A DNA stretch of 64,000 nt from Verticillium longisporum (Eukaryota > Ascomycota > Sordariomycetes > Glomerellales > Plectosphaerellaceae): the NCBI GenBank assembly GCA_019188255.1, contig JAETXT010000003.1, forward strand, positions 5,394,001 through 5,458,000. Direction: 5' to 3'. A model generated the notes under the pieces. It saw nothing but the letters and a program-made list of their open reading frames with translations. It made no database searches and had not been told where the DNA came from. The stretch's first letter is position 1. Each line of letters begins with the position of its first letter. Positions 27,201 to 40,599 of the stretch are shown here, piece after piece. Made by a program: the position numbers and the translations under genes.

Positions 27201-30200
27201 CTAAGTCTATCTTTATCTATTTATCATCTAATATTAGGATAACTCTATAGTCTCTCTAATAATTAAACGATTCTAATAACTATCTAATTTAATTAGTTTA
27301 TAAAGGGTTCTTAATATAGATATTAATACCCTCTCTTATATATAATTCCTTAATATCCTAAGAGCATTCCGCTCTAAGAGATAGTTTAAATTCTTATAGC
27401 TCCTTAAATATAGCTTAGTCCTTATAGCTATTCTCGGGTTCTCTAGTAAAGAAGGCCGATATTATATTATCGTCTAGATCGAATTCCTAGTAGCTATATA
27501 CTACTTTAGCTATATATTAATCTACTAGAAAGCTTCCCCCTAAGTTAGTATCCTTAATATAGCCTAGATAGATATTCCGGTCTACCTTTATAGTCTCCTC
27601 TAAGTTATTAAATATAAATATAAAATATAATCTAGAATAGGATATTTAATATAATTATATTGAAGGGTTATCTACTATAAAGGTATATTCTCGTTTAGTA
27701 CTATATTTATTATAATGAAGGAGTTTATTATATCGTATTAATACCTTTATAACCGATCTAGGTAATAGAGTAGCCTTAGATATCGCTATTACTCTCCTTC
27801 TAATTAAATTAGATTTCAATTTATATAAGAATAGTATCTATATCCTATAATAGTAATTAAATATTAAATTATTAGAGCTAAAGAGTATATCTACTCTATA
27901 TTAATCGAGGAATTTATATCTAAATAATAGCTTAAGAGCTAAGTTCTATATATATTATACTATAATAGTAATATAGCTAAATACTCTAGTATCCTATCTA
28001 CTAATAAGACCTAGAATATATAGGTCGAAGGTTACTTTATAGTCTAATTCGACTTAGATCCCGCTAATTCCTTAGACTATCTTCTTCTCCGATATATTAA
28101 TTATCATATTTCTATTAAATTTAATAAGCTAGTCTTAATCTACTAGTATTCCTAAGTAAGCGGAGTCTATAGTAATATAATACTATTTACTTCTTAGTTT
28201 AAATAATACTAGGAATAAGTAGTACTTATATCCCGATTATCTCCCGATTTATTATCGGTTCCCTAAGTACTTTAGGCTTTAAGCCTCGATAATATCGTCT
28301 TTATTAAATGCTAGGAATATAGTCTAGCTATTAAGTATCTCGGCTTCCGCTATCCACTCTATAGTAGCGTTTACTATAGTACCCTATTGCATCTACGAGG
28401 AGTCTTTTCTTACCTATAAGCCCTAGCCTTTAGGTTTTAGCGGGGTATAGTTATTAATGAAGATATAGTCTATAAGTAGTCGCTTAGACTCGAAGCACTT
28501 CTTATATTTATAATAGTATTATAGTATACGCTCTTATTATAAGGAGTCTTTATACTATAGTTTACTAGTTAATATAGAGAGGTACGAGGAAGTATTAGTA
28601 TTATAGTTAATATAGGAGTCTAGTATATCTTATTTATCCTCCTTTATTAAAAAAACTTCCTCTACTATTTTATAACTATCCTATTAGAGGTCTTATTTAT
28701 TCTCTTAAGAGTCTTAATTAATTAAGTAGATATATATATAGTTAGTCCGGCTATTATTATATCTAGTCTATCTTCGGTATAGCCTATAGCTATCTATATA
28801 TTAGCTTCTGAATATATAACTATTATATATAAATATAATTTCTCTATAGAATAAGCCTCTAATAGTACTATCTCTTCGAGGGAGGTCGTATCTATTACTA
28901 TTATTATATTAGCTTCCTTAGTTATTATATTAGCCGCTTTAGTTATTATAGGAATTATATCTGCTATTATATATAATTCTATTACTATTCTAGTTATTAT
29001 ATTTATTTCTATTCTATTATTAGTCTTCCTTCTAGCTATATCTATAGTAAGGATCGGTATTACGACTATTATCCTTTCATTAATCTAATTAATATAAGTC
29101 GTATATTAGGAAGGCGACGTCGTCTAGTTCATTATCGTAGCTATAATCGTCGTCTATAGTATATACTATTATAGGGCGTCTAGCGTCTATTAGAATAGAG
29201 TCTCTCTATAGGAGTTTTACTTTATCCTAGGCATTATAGATAAACGAATTAATAGTAATATTAAGGTTAGGCTTAGGTAAATATACTACTAGAATACTAT
29301 CGATTTTAAGTATACTTAGTTTAATTATATTAATAGATTATTTATTCTAGTAGTATTATAGAGTCTAATAACGTCGAGGACGAATTTCTAGAGATTATAA
29401 CCTATATAGACATCCTATTTAGAGTATTAATAGGTATTAAGTAGCTCTATAGCCTTAGTAGAATCTAAGGCGAATTAATATCTAAGTAGCTATCTCTAAA
29501 CGTTAAGCCTAGTATAGAGTCTTTATTTCTCGTCTTCGGTTAATATCGTATACTATGCCTTAGCAGAGCCTAAGAGTAGCTATAATAGAGTACGTACTAC
29601 TATAGCCTATCTATTAATAGTATCCGCCTAATTATTAATAGAGTTAAGAAATATATCGATATTAGTCTAATATATATCTTAGCTAATAGTATAGATTAAA
29701 GAGCTTTCCTATTTACTAGAATCGGGTTTATAATCTAGGTAGAAATATCTATATATTAATACTTTCTAATTATTTATAGGTCCTATCCCCTAATTTATAG
29801 TATTAATTTAGAGCTATATCTATAGGATCTCTATTATAGCTATTAGCTATTATTATATAGTTATCGTAGGGGCTATTCCTAGAGCTAGTATCTAATCCTA
29901 TTCTATTATAGCTAATTCTTATTATCTAATAAATAGTATTAGCGATATATTAATTCTAGGAGAGGTAGGTTAATCCTATATAGAGGAGGTCTCTATTAAA
30001 GGGGTTTCTTCGGTTATAGGAATTAAGGTTAATACTATAGAGTACTTTCGAGCCGCTACTCTACTTTTAATCTCTTCTATTTATCTAAATACTCTAATCT
30101 AATAGTAATCCTCTTAGTTTACAACCTAGAGCGCTATCTTATCCCTACGTTTCTATTATAAGGTAAGTATTAAATAGTATAATCTTAATACCTTAGTTAT

Positions 30201-30500
30201 ATATGAGAATATAGACTTAACCTAATAATAATCGATAACTATTCTAGCGGATAGTATATCTATATTAACTCCTAGGATCCCGATAACGATAATAATATTA
30301 ACGTTACTTAATAGCCTATATATATAAATTACTATTCCTCTAGAATAGAGGCTAGTTTACTAAATATTAATATAATAAATAGATTAGATAGTAGGATCTT
30401 AATTGCTTAATCCTAGTAGCTCTCTATTTAATAGTATAATTAGTAGGCCTTAATATCTATCTCCAATATAGAGAAGTCTCGAGGGAATAAAATCTAATAG
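24300..30500 (-). pseudogene. Gypsy-II copy a gag-pol relic
   Basis: Minus-strand reading through stops, right to left: unresolved gag (about 30500-28200), protease/RT linker, RT (about 27300-26500), a region where RNase H is expected, integrase (about 25600-24600). RT shows RIVIDL (about 26996-27013), then 'FNISIFFYQLLIY' and 'GYQNSLVYTQRFID', and YIDN at 26701-26712 followed by IVIFSDSFEEYLEYL. This agrees with fungal Gypsy RTs having 'GYRNSPAYVQRQID' and 'YVDDIVIFS'; the second catalytic Asp is now Asn. Integrase shows SNRDPKF near 25009-25029 followed by 'IGLFWRNIFKVFKVDLLF' for the family's SDRDPKF..FW. Dead. Confidence 0.85.
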
Positions 30501-30520
30501 AATCGGGAAAGGCTTAATAG

Positions 30521-30589
30521 GAATCTTATAATAGAGAATCCTATAATAGGAATCTTATAATAGGAATCTTATAATAGATAGGAACTTAA
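30521..30589. repeat. Short tandem repeats in Gypsy-II leader
   Basis: Four near-identical units of about 15 bp (GAATCTTATAATAGG type) lie about 130 bp inside the 5' LTR. Copy b has the same array at about 51120-51190. They lie in the expected 5' untranslated leader. Confidence 0.7.
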
Positions 30590-30721
30590 TTCTATCTAGA
30601 TCTTAACTTTATCTCTTCGCTATAGTAATAGTAGACTAATATCTTAATAGATTAACTATTATCTTTAATAAAAATCTTAGGATTATATATAAGAACGACT
30701 AGAAAGTCTAATTACTACTAT

Positions 30722-30902
30722 TATTAGGACTTTATATTAGGGGTATATTAGTATTAGTATAAATGGTTATCTATCTAGTACTATTAGTATCTAGGCGGAT
30801 ACCTATATATTAGGAGTAGAGTGCCCTAGCCCTAGGACTCTAGCGGAGTCTAAGTCTACTAAGAGTCCAGGGCTAGAGCGGCCTCTACGGGTGCCCCTAA
30901 TA
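30722..30902 (-). repeat. 5' LTR of Gypsy-II copy a (181-bp type)
   Basis: Partner of 21116-21296, followed at once by the CTAAG target duplication. Confidence 0.92.
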
Positions 30903-31319
30903 CTAAGCCTATAATAATAATATCGGTTTATTAATTAACTATTATAATAGCGCTTAATAATAGTCTATTATTAGGATTAATACTATTTAAGGAAACCTAC
31001 TATACTATTCCTAACCCTTATCTAATATAATAAGTAAAAGCTTATTAATAAGTTTATCCTCCTCCTTACTATTATTATTAATAAAGCTATTAAATACTTT
31101 ACCCTAAGGTAATATCGCTAACCGATTACTTAGAATATAGCTACTATATATAGATCGATTAGCTCATCTAGTATTATATAGAACCTTCTAAGGCATTAGA
31201 TATATATTCTTTACTAAGGGGGGGCTAGAAGTAATTAAAGCTATAGGATACTTCGATAAAGCTATTATAGGAATATAAGTCGCCTTAACTATAGAACGTA
31301 TCTTAGATAATCTATTAAA

Positions 31320-33000
31320 CTAAGTAATTAGATTATAAGCTTTTATTAAGGGAATAAGGGGTAATATTATATTATAAAGATAATTATTAATAGGAATATA
31401 GTAATTAATAGTTATTATAAAGGCTATAGCTTTACTTTTATTTTTATCCTTATTATAGGAAAATAGGAGGTTATTATTTAGAGGATAAGCGAGGACGTTA
31501 TTAATACTATCTTTAATATATTTAAAAAGATTAAAGTTATTTATTAAAAGAGTAGAAGAAATATTATAAGAAGCTAGATATTTAGAAAACGATAATATTA
31601 ATATATTAGGTTCGCTAATATCCTTATTATCGTTATCGATCTCTAAGACTTCTAGCATTTAAGGGCTATACTTATAATATATAGCGCTTCTTAAGCTTTA
31701 ATAAGCTTAGCCTTAATAATAATAAGCTATTTCTCCTTAATAGCCTTCTCCTTAATAGCCTTCGCTAATACTTTAATAATAATAATAGCTTTCTTCTTAA
31801 TAGCTACTTTAACTTTCTTCTTCTTAATATTAACCTTCTTCTTAATAGTAATATCCTCTATAATAGTAATAAAGTACTAAGAGGTATAAGATAAGGGATA
31901 GCTAATAGAGCTACGATTAAAGTAATATATTCCTAAAAAGTAAGGATATACTAGAATATTACTATTTAGAGCCTCCTCTTAGAGGGGGGAAAGGTTTATA
32001 TTAAAGGGGACTTTATCTATATTATATAAGGTCTTACCTTCTTTATTATCTTCTTTACCCTTTAAAGGCTAATTATATAGTTTAATCTCTTAATTGTATA
32101 TAATAAAGTTAAGAATATTAGCTTCTTTATAATAAATAATATATATAGGCTAATATATAGCGATAGCCTCTTTTATAATATTAATAGATAAAGGCTTTAT
32201 TTATAAAAGTTAATTAATAAAGAATTATAGAAAGATTAATAAAAATTTATAGAATAATAAAGCTAGAGAGATAAAAGGATATAGATTAAAGAGGTCTTAA
32301 TAAGGAGATACTACTCTAATTAGTAAAGAAGAATGTAAAGATATTATTATAATTTATAATATTATAGTACTAGCTATAATAAGAAAGGTTAATACCTAAA
32401 TAGGATATCTTCTTAAAGTATTTAATTAATTCTATTAGCTAAGTAAAGTAATAAGTATATTACTTTAGATTATAGTTTATTAAGTTAATTATATTACTCT
32501 CTATTATATCGATTATTATATAATACTATATATATTAAATCAAGCTATAGAGAGGCTTAGGAATCTTTTTATATTAATAAATATTAAGGGAAGACTTTAG
32601 CGAATTTATAAAGAGATAAACTCCTTTATTATATTTATAATAAATATATTTACTAGATAAATAACTAGCTATATACTCTATATTAGGCTAGGAGGCTAAT
32701 TTACTAAAATAATATTTATAAAAAGGGTATTAGAGCTCTAAGATAGCTAAGCGATTATCCACTTCTTAATTAGAGTTAGGATTAAATAGATAATTATTAT
32801 TAAAACGAAGAGTAATATCTAATATAATAATAATAAGGATTTAAATATAAAAATATAAAGGGATCTTATAATATATAATTATAATAATAGAATTATCGAA
32901 TCGTTATATAATAGGCGAAAACCTAATAATATATAGCTATATAAGGAAGAAGAAAATTAAGCTTATATAGTAAAAAGAAGCCTAAGAATTAATAAGGAAA
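31320..33000 (-). pseudogene. Antisense ORF of Gypsy-I copy 3
   Basis: Antisense relative to this plus-oriented copy. A 112-codon frame with ATG (31658 to 31320) stays open in spite of RIP and matches the copy 1 plus strand at 14345-14690 and copy 2 at 39730-40080; it holds 'FSKYLASYNISSTLLINN' and 'YIPINNYLYN'. To the right the frame continues with stops through the Lys-rich tract (about 31720-31850). Family unknown to me; probably the same product as in copy 1. Confidence 0.45.
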
Positions 33001-33199
33001 ATTATTTTATATTATTATTTATTTTTAATTATTACGATTATTATTATTATTATAATATTACTTAATAATATATTTAAATTAAAATATAACCCTATAAAGG
33101 AACTAGAATAAAGGAATATTATATATTAAGGTCCTATAAAGAGCTATTATTAGGAGATATAACGATAAAGGCATTATGAGTTCTAGGGACTAGACCTCC

Positions 33200-33405
33200 T
33201 AGAGGGGGGGGTAATATAAGGAGTTAGACGTTAGACGTCTAGCGGCGGGTTATTGCTAATAGATCGGCGATAAGATCTAGTTTATAAATAGAGTCGAGGC
33301 TATACTCGATAGCCTTAATAAGTTAAAGTTATAATACTAGTACGCTAATTGAAATCCGAACTATCTACTTTCCCTAATTAAGGCACTTAGCCTAATACCT
33401 TTATA
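33200..33405 (+). repeat. 3' LTR and polypurine tract of Gypsy-I copy 3
   Basis: 33200-33212 carries AGAGGGGGGG; the LTR at 33215-33405 is 191 bp, starts TATAAGGAG and ends ACCTTTATA. The LTR is less mutated than others (GCGGCGGGTTATTGC near 33243). Confidence 0.85.
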
Positions 33406-33873
33406 CTAGGTCTTCTATTAATTATAGCTTTTTAGATAAAGTAGGAAGTATATTATTTATTAGTATTTATTCCTCTATATATTCTAATTACTTTAAGAGG
33501 CTATTAGCTAGGTTTATAATTCTAGGCTAATATTAGATTTTAAAATTAAAAGACGATAATCTATATATTTATTATATAAGCCTTCCTTAAAGGTCTCTTA
33601 TTAATATTTATATAATACCTTTAAGAGCTTAGTAATTAGTTAATATAATAAAAATCTATCCTATACCTTCTAAGTAATAGTATTAATATTCGAAGCTCTC
33701 TATAATTATAAATAGTTCTTATTACTTAATACCCTATTACTATTTAATTAATAATAGTTTCTATAAATAGTAAATAATAAGCCTTAATCTTTTTTTATAC
33801 TTTTAATTAAAGATCTTTAAAATAGTATTATTAAATATATTAATCTCAACCTAGCCTTCTAATATATAGTCCT
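33406..33873 (-). mobile_element. Gypsy-I internal fragment (minus)
   Basis: Matches copy 1 17030-17495 and copy 2 42415-42885, part of the RT/RNase H section. It is bounded left by the copy 3 LTR and right by the copy b LTR, so it is the remnant of a Gypsy-I that received both insertions. Its other parts are absent from the window. Confidence 0.8.
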
Positions 33874-34043
33874 TATTAGACCTTACTCTTAGGGGTATAG
33901 GATTATTAGTATAAATAGTTAACTATCTAGTTCTACTAGTATCTAGGCGGATACCCCTATTAGTAGAGTGCCCTAGCCCTAGGACTCTAGTAGAGTCTAG
34001 CTAGAGTCCGTAGCTAGAGCAGCCTCTATAGGTGCCCCTAATA
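33874..34043 (-). repeat. 3' LTR of Gypsy-II copy b (170-bp type)
   Basis: Same ends as the 181-bp type but with GGATACCCCTATTAGTAGAG and AGCTAGAGTCCGTAGCTAGAG in place of the longer middle segments. Confidence 0.85.
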
Positions 34044-37000
34044 TTACTACCTCCTCGAGGAACTATATCTATATAGTAATATAGTCCTTATCTCCCCTAA
34101 TTATATAGTAAATAAACTATAGATCCTTAATTACCTAATTATATAATATAAACTCCTAATATCCTAATTATATAGTATTAACTCCTAATAGCCTATTTAA
34201 TCTACTATCTATATAGTCTTATTATCTATACCCTTATTCCTTCTATAGTACTCGGTTATTCTAGCTTTAGAGTCTATTCTATTAGCGCTTCTTTATTAAT
34301 AGGTTAGAGCCTTATCCTTATTCCCTCTTACCCGCTAGGCGGGGGGATTCCTCCTAGAGCTTATCTTTACTAATTATATCTAGTTTAATAGGCGGAATCG
34401 GTAAATATAGGGATAAGCTTATAGTACCTATAGTCTTAGTCTTAATAGATAATCTATTAGCTAGTAATTACTATAATAATAACTTAGCTAGAGTCTATTA
34501 TAATAATTTAATAGGAGTCTATTAGAATAGGGGTCGTAATAGTATATTTCTTAGAGATAATTAATATAAATATAATATAACTAAGTATATTAATAGGAAT
34601 CCCTTTATTAGTATATTATATATAGTCCTAGATCCTATAAATGAATCTAGTTCTATAATAGAGGAGGCTCTAGCTAGTAGCGACGATATCGGTAATCTAT
34701 ACTCTATTATTAAAAGTATCGTAATAAGTAATTATATCCTACTATTTACTCTATTAACTATATCCTCGAGAGCTTGAATTCTATTATAAATAGCTTTAGC
34801 TAGGTTATATAAGTTATATTAAATAACATTATTTTAGAATTATAGAATCTTAGTTAATATCTAGTTAATTTATATTAGAATTATATTCTATAAATTAATG
34901 AGATTAATCTACTTCTAAGAGATATTAAATAAGATTATTATAATTACTTTATTAGCCTTATTAGGCTTAGAGTCTATATAGTCTAAAATATAATTATCCC
35001 CTTAAATATATCTTTAAATAGATTCTATTATAAAGGAAAATACTCTTTTAATTATTCTAGAGACTATTATCTACTAGCCTTTAAAGATATTCTCTTATAT
35101 TATAGGATATTATTATTTATCGAGGGTATCTAGGTCCTTATCGTTAAGTAAGTTATTCTCGCTTAATTTAATATATATAAATTATAGGACCTTATATAAT
35201 ACTATTATAGGAAAGGGAAGTAATATATTATCCTATTCTAATTAATAATAAGCTCTATTATACGTCTATTAGTAGATAATTAATATAAACTTCCTTTTCT
35301 TTATTAAATTAATAACTATAAATAAGTTTATAAAGTAAAAGCTATTATCCTTCTAAATACTATTTAAGAAAAATAGCTATTTATAGTAGATATTACTAAG
35401 TTTATTAGGTTCGAGAAGAGTCTAAATAGAGGCTTTAACTTTAAGAATAATATAATAAGCGGCCTAGAGCTATACTATCTATTCTATTCTATATTATTTA
35501 TTAAGAAATAGTTACTTTCCTATCTCTATTTAATAATATAGATTACAGATAGTACTTCTAATTATATTATAAAGGAGTAAATAGCCTATTATTAAATAGG
35601 AAAGGACTTATCTAATTAATCGAGCCTAGAATTAAGTACTATCTAAGTTAATAGGGTATAAATAGATATACTTAGCTAAGTAGAGGATATATTTACTTCC
35701 TAAGTATTAGTCTTCGAGGAGTAGGGTCTATTAAAACCTGAGCTAGATACTATACTTATATCCGCTAGACTTAGTCTAGAATATATTATACTCCTTATTA
35801 GGAATAAGGTTAATAAATATATCTATTATTATATAATATAATAGGGGTATATTATTCTATTCCTTATTATAAATCTATAAGAAGATAGAGTAATTATTAA
35901 TATATTTCTTCCCTAGGGTTACTTAGATCCGCTTAATTACTCTATTAATTCGGTTTCCTATATTATATTTATATTACTATAACTCTAGCTAAACCTATAA
36001 TCTATTATCGTCTCCTAGGAATAGTATATTAGGATATTAGGGTTCGAGGGATATAGGGTTTCCTATATCGGAGTTAGCTATATTAAAAACCTATATTTCC
36101 TCTAATAGACTTATAAGACCCTTAGTCTTAGCTTTGCTTTTCTTTACTCTAGGCGTAGGAATCTCCTCTATATTAGTATTATTATTAATCTAGGCATTAC
36201 TACTAGTTTAAGTATTATTATCGGTTAAGCTAGTATCCTTAATAGCTATATTCTAAATAAATAGGTCTATAATATTATTAATAGTCTAGATATCTAAGTC
36301 TATAATATTATTATTATCGATATTACTTATTATAGACTATATCTATTAGAGATACGTAGTTATAGCTTCTACGTTAATAGTATTACTTCTAGTATATTAC
36401 TATACTAGTAGAGCGTATTCCCTTATCTCTTTAGTATTAAGCATTAGCTTTACTAGAGAGCTAGGTCGTAGTATAGTCGGGTATAGCATTAGGTCGTAAT
36501 TAAGTAGTAGGTAGTAGGAGTACGGCTAGGCATTATAGAGGTTCAGGTAGGAATAGTAAGAGATATAGGTAAGAGTAGTAAAGGCGACGTTAAGAATAGT
36601 AATAAGCGAAAGGCGGAAGTAAGAATAGTAAAAGGCGAAGTTATATAGGGTATTAGAGAGTAGACGATCTATATTAGTATTATATTCCTTCTATTTACTT
36701 ATTTACTCGCTATCTCTATTAAAACTATTACCTAGTTCCTATAACTAGATCCTAACCTCGATATTAGTTAGCGGGATTTAATTAACGATTATCGTTTCTA
36801 GTTCTTAGTAACTAGGTCGCTAAATCTCTTCAGTCTATATTAGGTATTTAGTCTTATATTTGTATATAAAGTCGTTCGCTATATATAGTATATCTACTTA
36901 GTATATCTACTTATTATATTTATATCCCTAGTTCTTCTACTTTATTAGATACTATAGTTCTAGCTAGCTAGAGAGCTATTTAATATAGCGATCTAATAGT

Positions 37001-37999
37001 CTCTTAATTTTATATTAATCTCTATCCTCTTCCGATATTACTAGTTTAATTATAGACGATTAACGTATCTATAGGTTATTATCTAGCGGATATAGAATAA
37101 GCTACTTTATAGATATTATATTATATACTCTCTACTTTATAGGGAACTATAGTTTATATACTAGAGAGCCTCTTTTTTCTAGAATAATAAAAGGTCCTAT
37201 TTATTACTAGCTCTATTTCCTTAATAGTCTACTAGGAAGCTTATATCCTTTATTTAGTTTAAGAAATATTCTATTATTAATTTCGAAGTATATTAATTAA
37301 TATTTCTTATTATAGGCTTTCTTTACTTTAGCCTATATATAAGCTATAGATGCTTATACCTCCTATTAATAGAGCTTTCTTATAGTTTTAATAGTCTCTC
37401 TATCTTATATTCTACTTATTAATTAGTCTATAGCTATTATAGGCTTAAATCCTAGGAGTAGTTTACTTAGGGTATAGTTAATAGTCTATTATTTAATATT
37501 ATTAAGAATAAACTAAAGCGGAATTAAGATATCTAGCTAAGGTATATTAGATAATAATATATAATATTATAATATAATTTCTATTATTTAGTTTTTATAT
37601 TCTAATAATCTATTAATCTATAGGTACTATATTATCGAAAATAGTAAATCGATTTCGAAAGCCTTAAATATATTCTTCTAGAATAAGCCTATAAGCTTTA
37701 AGTCTCTATTAGAGATAATCGTTAATAGTAAACCCTAGTCTATAAATCGATTACAATTTATTTAATAATTTATCCCTATTTATAGAGAGTACGAAATACT
37801 CTAGATAATATCTTTACTATTTCTTAACTATTTACTATTTCCCTTTAAATTATATATTATCGAGTTTATATAGTATCTTATCTAGTCTAAGGTAATACCC
37901 TCTATTATATATTAATTAGAGTAATTCTAATATAATTAACTTTAATATATATAATTATTATCTAGTAGTCCTTAGTTCGATATTATATAATAGGCTATT

Positions 38000-38190
38000 T
38001 ATAAAGGTATTAGGCTAAGGGCCTTAATTAGGGAAAGTAGATAGTTCGGATTTCAATTAGTATACTAGTATTATAACTTTAACTTATTAAGGCTATTAAA
38101 TATAGCCTCGACTCTATTTATAAACTAGATCTTATTACTGATCTATTAATAATAACCTGCTACTAGACGTCTAACGTCTAACTCCTTATA
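38000..38190 (-). repeat. 3' LTR of Gypsy-I copy 2
   Basis: 191 bp, next to the polypurine tract, TATAAAGG...CCTTATA on the plus strand. Confidence 0.9.
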
Positions 38191-38589
38191 TTGCCCCCCC
38201 TCTAGGAGGTCTAGTCCCTAGAACTTATAATGCCTTAATTATTATATCTCCTAATAATAGCTCTTTATAGGACCCTAGTATATAATATTCCTTTATTCTA
38301 ATTCCTTTATAGGGTTATACTTTAATTTAGGTATATTATTAAATAATATTATAATAATAGTAATAATTATAATAATTAAGAATAGATAATAATATAAAAT
38401 AATTTTCCCTATTAATTCTTAGGCTTCTCTTTACTATATAAACTTAATTTTCTTCTTCCTTATATAGCTATATATTATTAGGTTTTCGCCTATTATATAA
38501 TAATTTAATAATTCTATTATTATAATTATATATTATAAGATTCTTTTATATTTTTATATTTAAATCCCTATTATTATTATATTAGACGT

Positions 38590-40460
38590 TGCTCTTTATT
38601 TTAATAATATTTATCTATTTAATCCTAATTCCGGTTAGGAAGCGGATAATCGCTTAGCTATCTCGGAGCTCTAATACCCTCCTTATAAATATTATTTTAG
38701 TAAATTAGCCTCCTAGCCTAGTATAGAGTATATAGCTAGTTATTCGTTTAATAAATATATTTACTATAAATATAATAAAGGAGCTTTTTTCTCTATAAGT
38801 TCGTTAAAATCTTCCTTTAATATTTATTAATATAAAAAGATTCCTAAGCTTCTCTATAGCTTAGTTTAATATATCTAGTATTATATAATAGTTAATATAA
38901 TAGAGAGTAATATAATTAATTTAGTAAATTATAATCTAAAGTAATATACCTATTACTTTACTTAGCTAGTAGAGTTAATTAAATACTTTAAAAAGATATC
39001 CTATTTAAATATTAACCCTTCTTATTATAGCTAGTATTATAATATTATAAATTACGATAATATCTTTAAGTTCTTCTTTATTAATTAGAATAGTATCTCC
39101 TTACTAAGACCTCTTTAACCTGTACCCTTCTATTTCTCTAGCTTTATTATTCTATAAGTTTTTATTAATCTTTCTATAATTCTTTATTAATTAACTTTTA
39201 TAAATAAAGCCTTTATCTATTAATATTATAAAGGAGGCTATTACTATATACTAGCTTATATATATTATTTATTATAAAGAAGCTAATATTCTTAACTTTA
39301 CTATATATAATTAGGAGATTAAACTATATAATTAGCCCTTAGAGGGCGAAGAAGATAATAAAGAGGGTAAGACCTTATATAATATAGACGAGATCCCCTT
39401 TAATATAAACCTTTCCCCCCTCTTAGAGGAGGCTCTAAATAATAATATTCTAATATATCCTCGCCTTTTAGGAATATATTACCTTAATTATAGCTCTATT
39501 AGCTATCCCTTATCTTATACCTCTTAGTACTTTATTACTATTATAGAGGATATTACTATTAAGAAGAAGGCTAATATTAAGAAGAAGAAGGCTAAAGTAG
39601 CTATTAAGAAGAAAGCTATTATTATTATTAAAGTATTAGCGAAGGCTATTAAGGAGAAACGGCTTATTACTATTAAGGCTAAGCTTATTAAAGCTTAAGA
39701 AGCGCTTTATATTATAAGTATAGCCCCTAAGATATTAGAGGTCTTAGAGGTCGATAATAATAATAAAGATATTAATAAACTTAATATATTAATATTATCG
39801 TTTTCTAAATATCTAGCTTCCTATAATATTTCCTCTACTCTTTTAATAAATAATTATAATCTTTTTAAATATATTAAAGATAGTACTAATAATATCCTTA
39901 TTTATCCTCTAAATAATAATCTCTTACTTTCCTATAATAAAGATAAGAGTAAAAGTAAGGCTATAGCCTTTATAATAATTATTAATCGCTATATTCCTAT
40001 TAATAATTATCCTTATAATATATTATTACCCCCTATTCTTTTAATAAAGGCTTCTAATCTAATTACTTAATCTAATAGACTATCTAAGATATATCCTATA
40101 GTTAAGGCGATCTATATTCCTATAATAGCTTTATCGAAGCGTCCTATAGCCTTAACTACCCCTAGCCCCCCTTTAGTAAAGAAAGTATATTAAATGCTTT
40201 AGAAGGTTCTTTATAATACTAGACTAGCTAGTCGATCTATATATAGTAGCTATATTCTAGGTAATCGGTTAGTAATATCGCTTTAAGGTAAAGTACTTAG
40301 TAGCTTTATTAATAATAATAATAAAGAGGAGGATAAACTTATTAATAAGCTTTCGTTTATTATATTAGATAAGGGTTAGGAATAGTATAATAGGTTTCCT
40401 TAAATAGTATTAATCTTAATAATAGACTATTATTAAGTATTATTATAATAATCGATTAAT
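38590..40460 (+). pseudogene. Antisense ORF of Gypsy-I copy 2
   Basis: The plus strand, opposite to pol, reads like one protein of about 600 codons when RIP stops are ignored. It includes 'KQYTYYFTQLVELIKYFKK' near 38930-38990, an acidic stretch 'PLEGEEDNKEGK' near 39335-39370, the Lys-rich IKKK repeats near 39560-39650, and the conserved 'LLINNYNLFKYIKD' block near 39850. The frame carries on across the site where copy 1 is interrupted, which supports real coding. Function unknown. The amino-acid composition is biased to Ile, Asn, Tyr and Lys by RIP. Confidence 0.45.
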
Positions 40461-40599
40461 AAATTAATATTACTATTATAGGCTTAGTATTAATATTATT
40501 ATTTCTTTTCTTATATAGCTTTATTATTTATTTTCTTATAACCTTTAACTATTTATCCTATTATTTATATCTATACTTCTAGTATTTCTTATACCTTTT

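Larger units (their letters stand above)
21116..30902 (-). mobile_element. Gypsy-II copy a: complete Ty3/Gypsy element (minus), 9,787 bp
   Basis: Direct 181-bp LTRs at 21116-21296 and 30722-30902, ends TATTAGG...CCTAATA (RIP-altered TGTTAGG...CCTAACA). Perfect 5-bp target duplication CTAAG at 21111-21115 and 30903-30907 proves insertion into Gypsy-I copy 3. Pol is on the minus strand, so the right LTR is the 5' one. The purine-rich minus-strand stretch CTCGAGGAGGTAGTAG beside the left LTR fits a polypurine tract. Almost 10 kb is long for a Gypsy element; the surplus is a coding-like region 3' of pol. Confidence 0.93.
20565..33405 (+). mobile_element. Gypsy-I copy 3 (plus), 5'-truncated, split by Gypsy-II copy a
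   Basis: 20565-21110 is the reverse complement of copy 1 from about 15610 to 15080 (integrase C-terminal region and just beyond). 30908-33405 continues the same element to its 3' LTR (33215-33405). The sequence is contiguous once 21116-30902 and one CTAAG are removed. It starts abruptly at the right end of the copy 1 LTR, so everything 5' of late integrase is lost. After the 3' LTR comes CTAGG, which joins to Gypsy-I internal sequence, so this copy had inserted into another Gypsy-I. Confidence 0.85.

Noticed and set aside
31320..31658. Stand-alone gene encoding a 112-residue protein
   Set aside because: Homologous, more broken copies lie at the same place in two other Gypsy-I elements, so it is part of the element.
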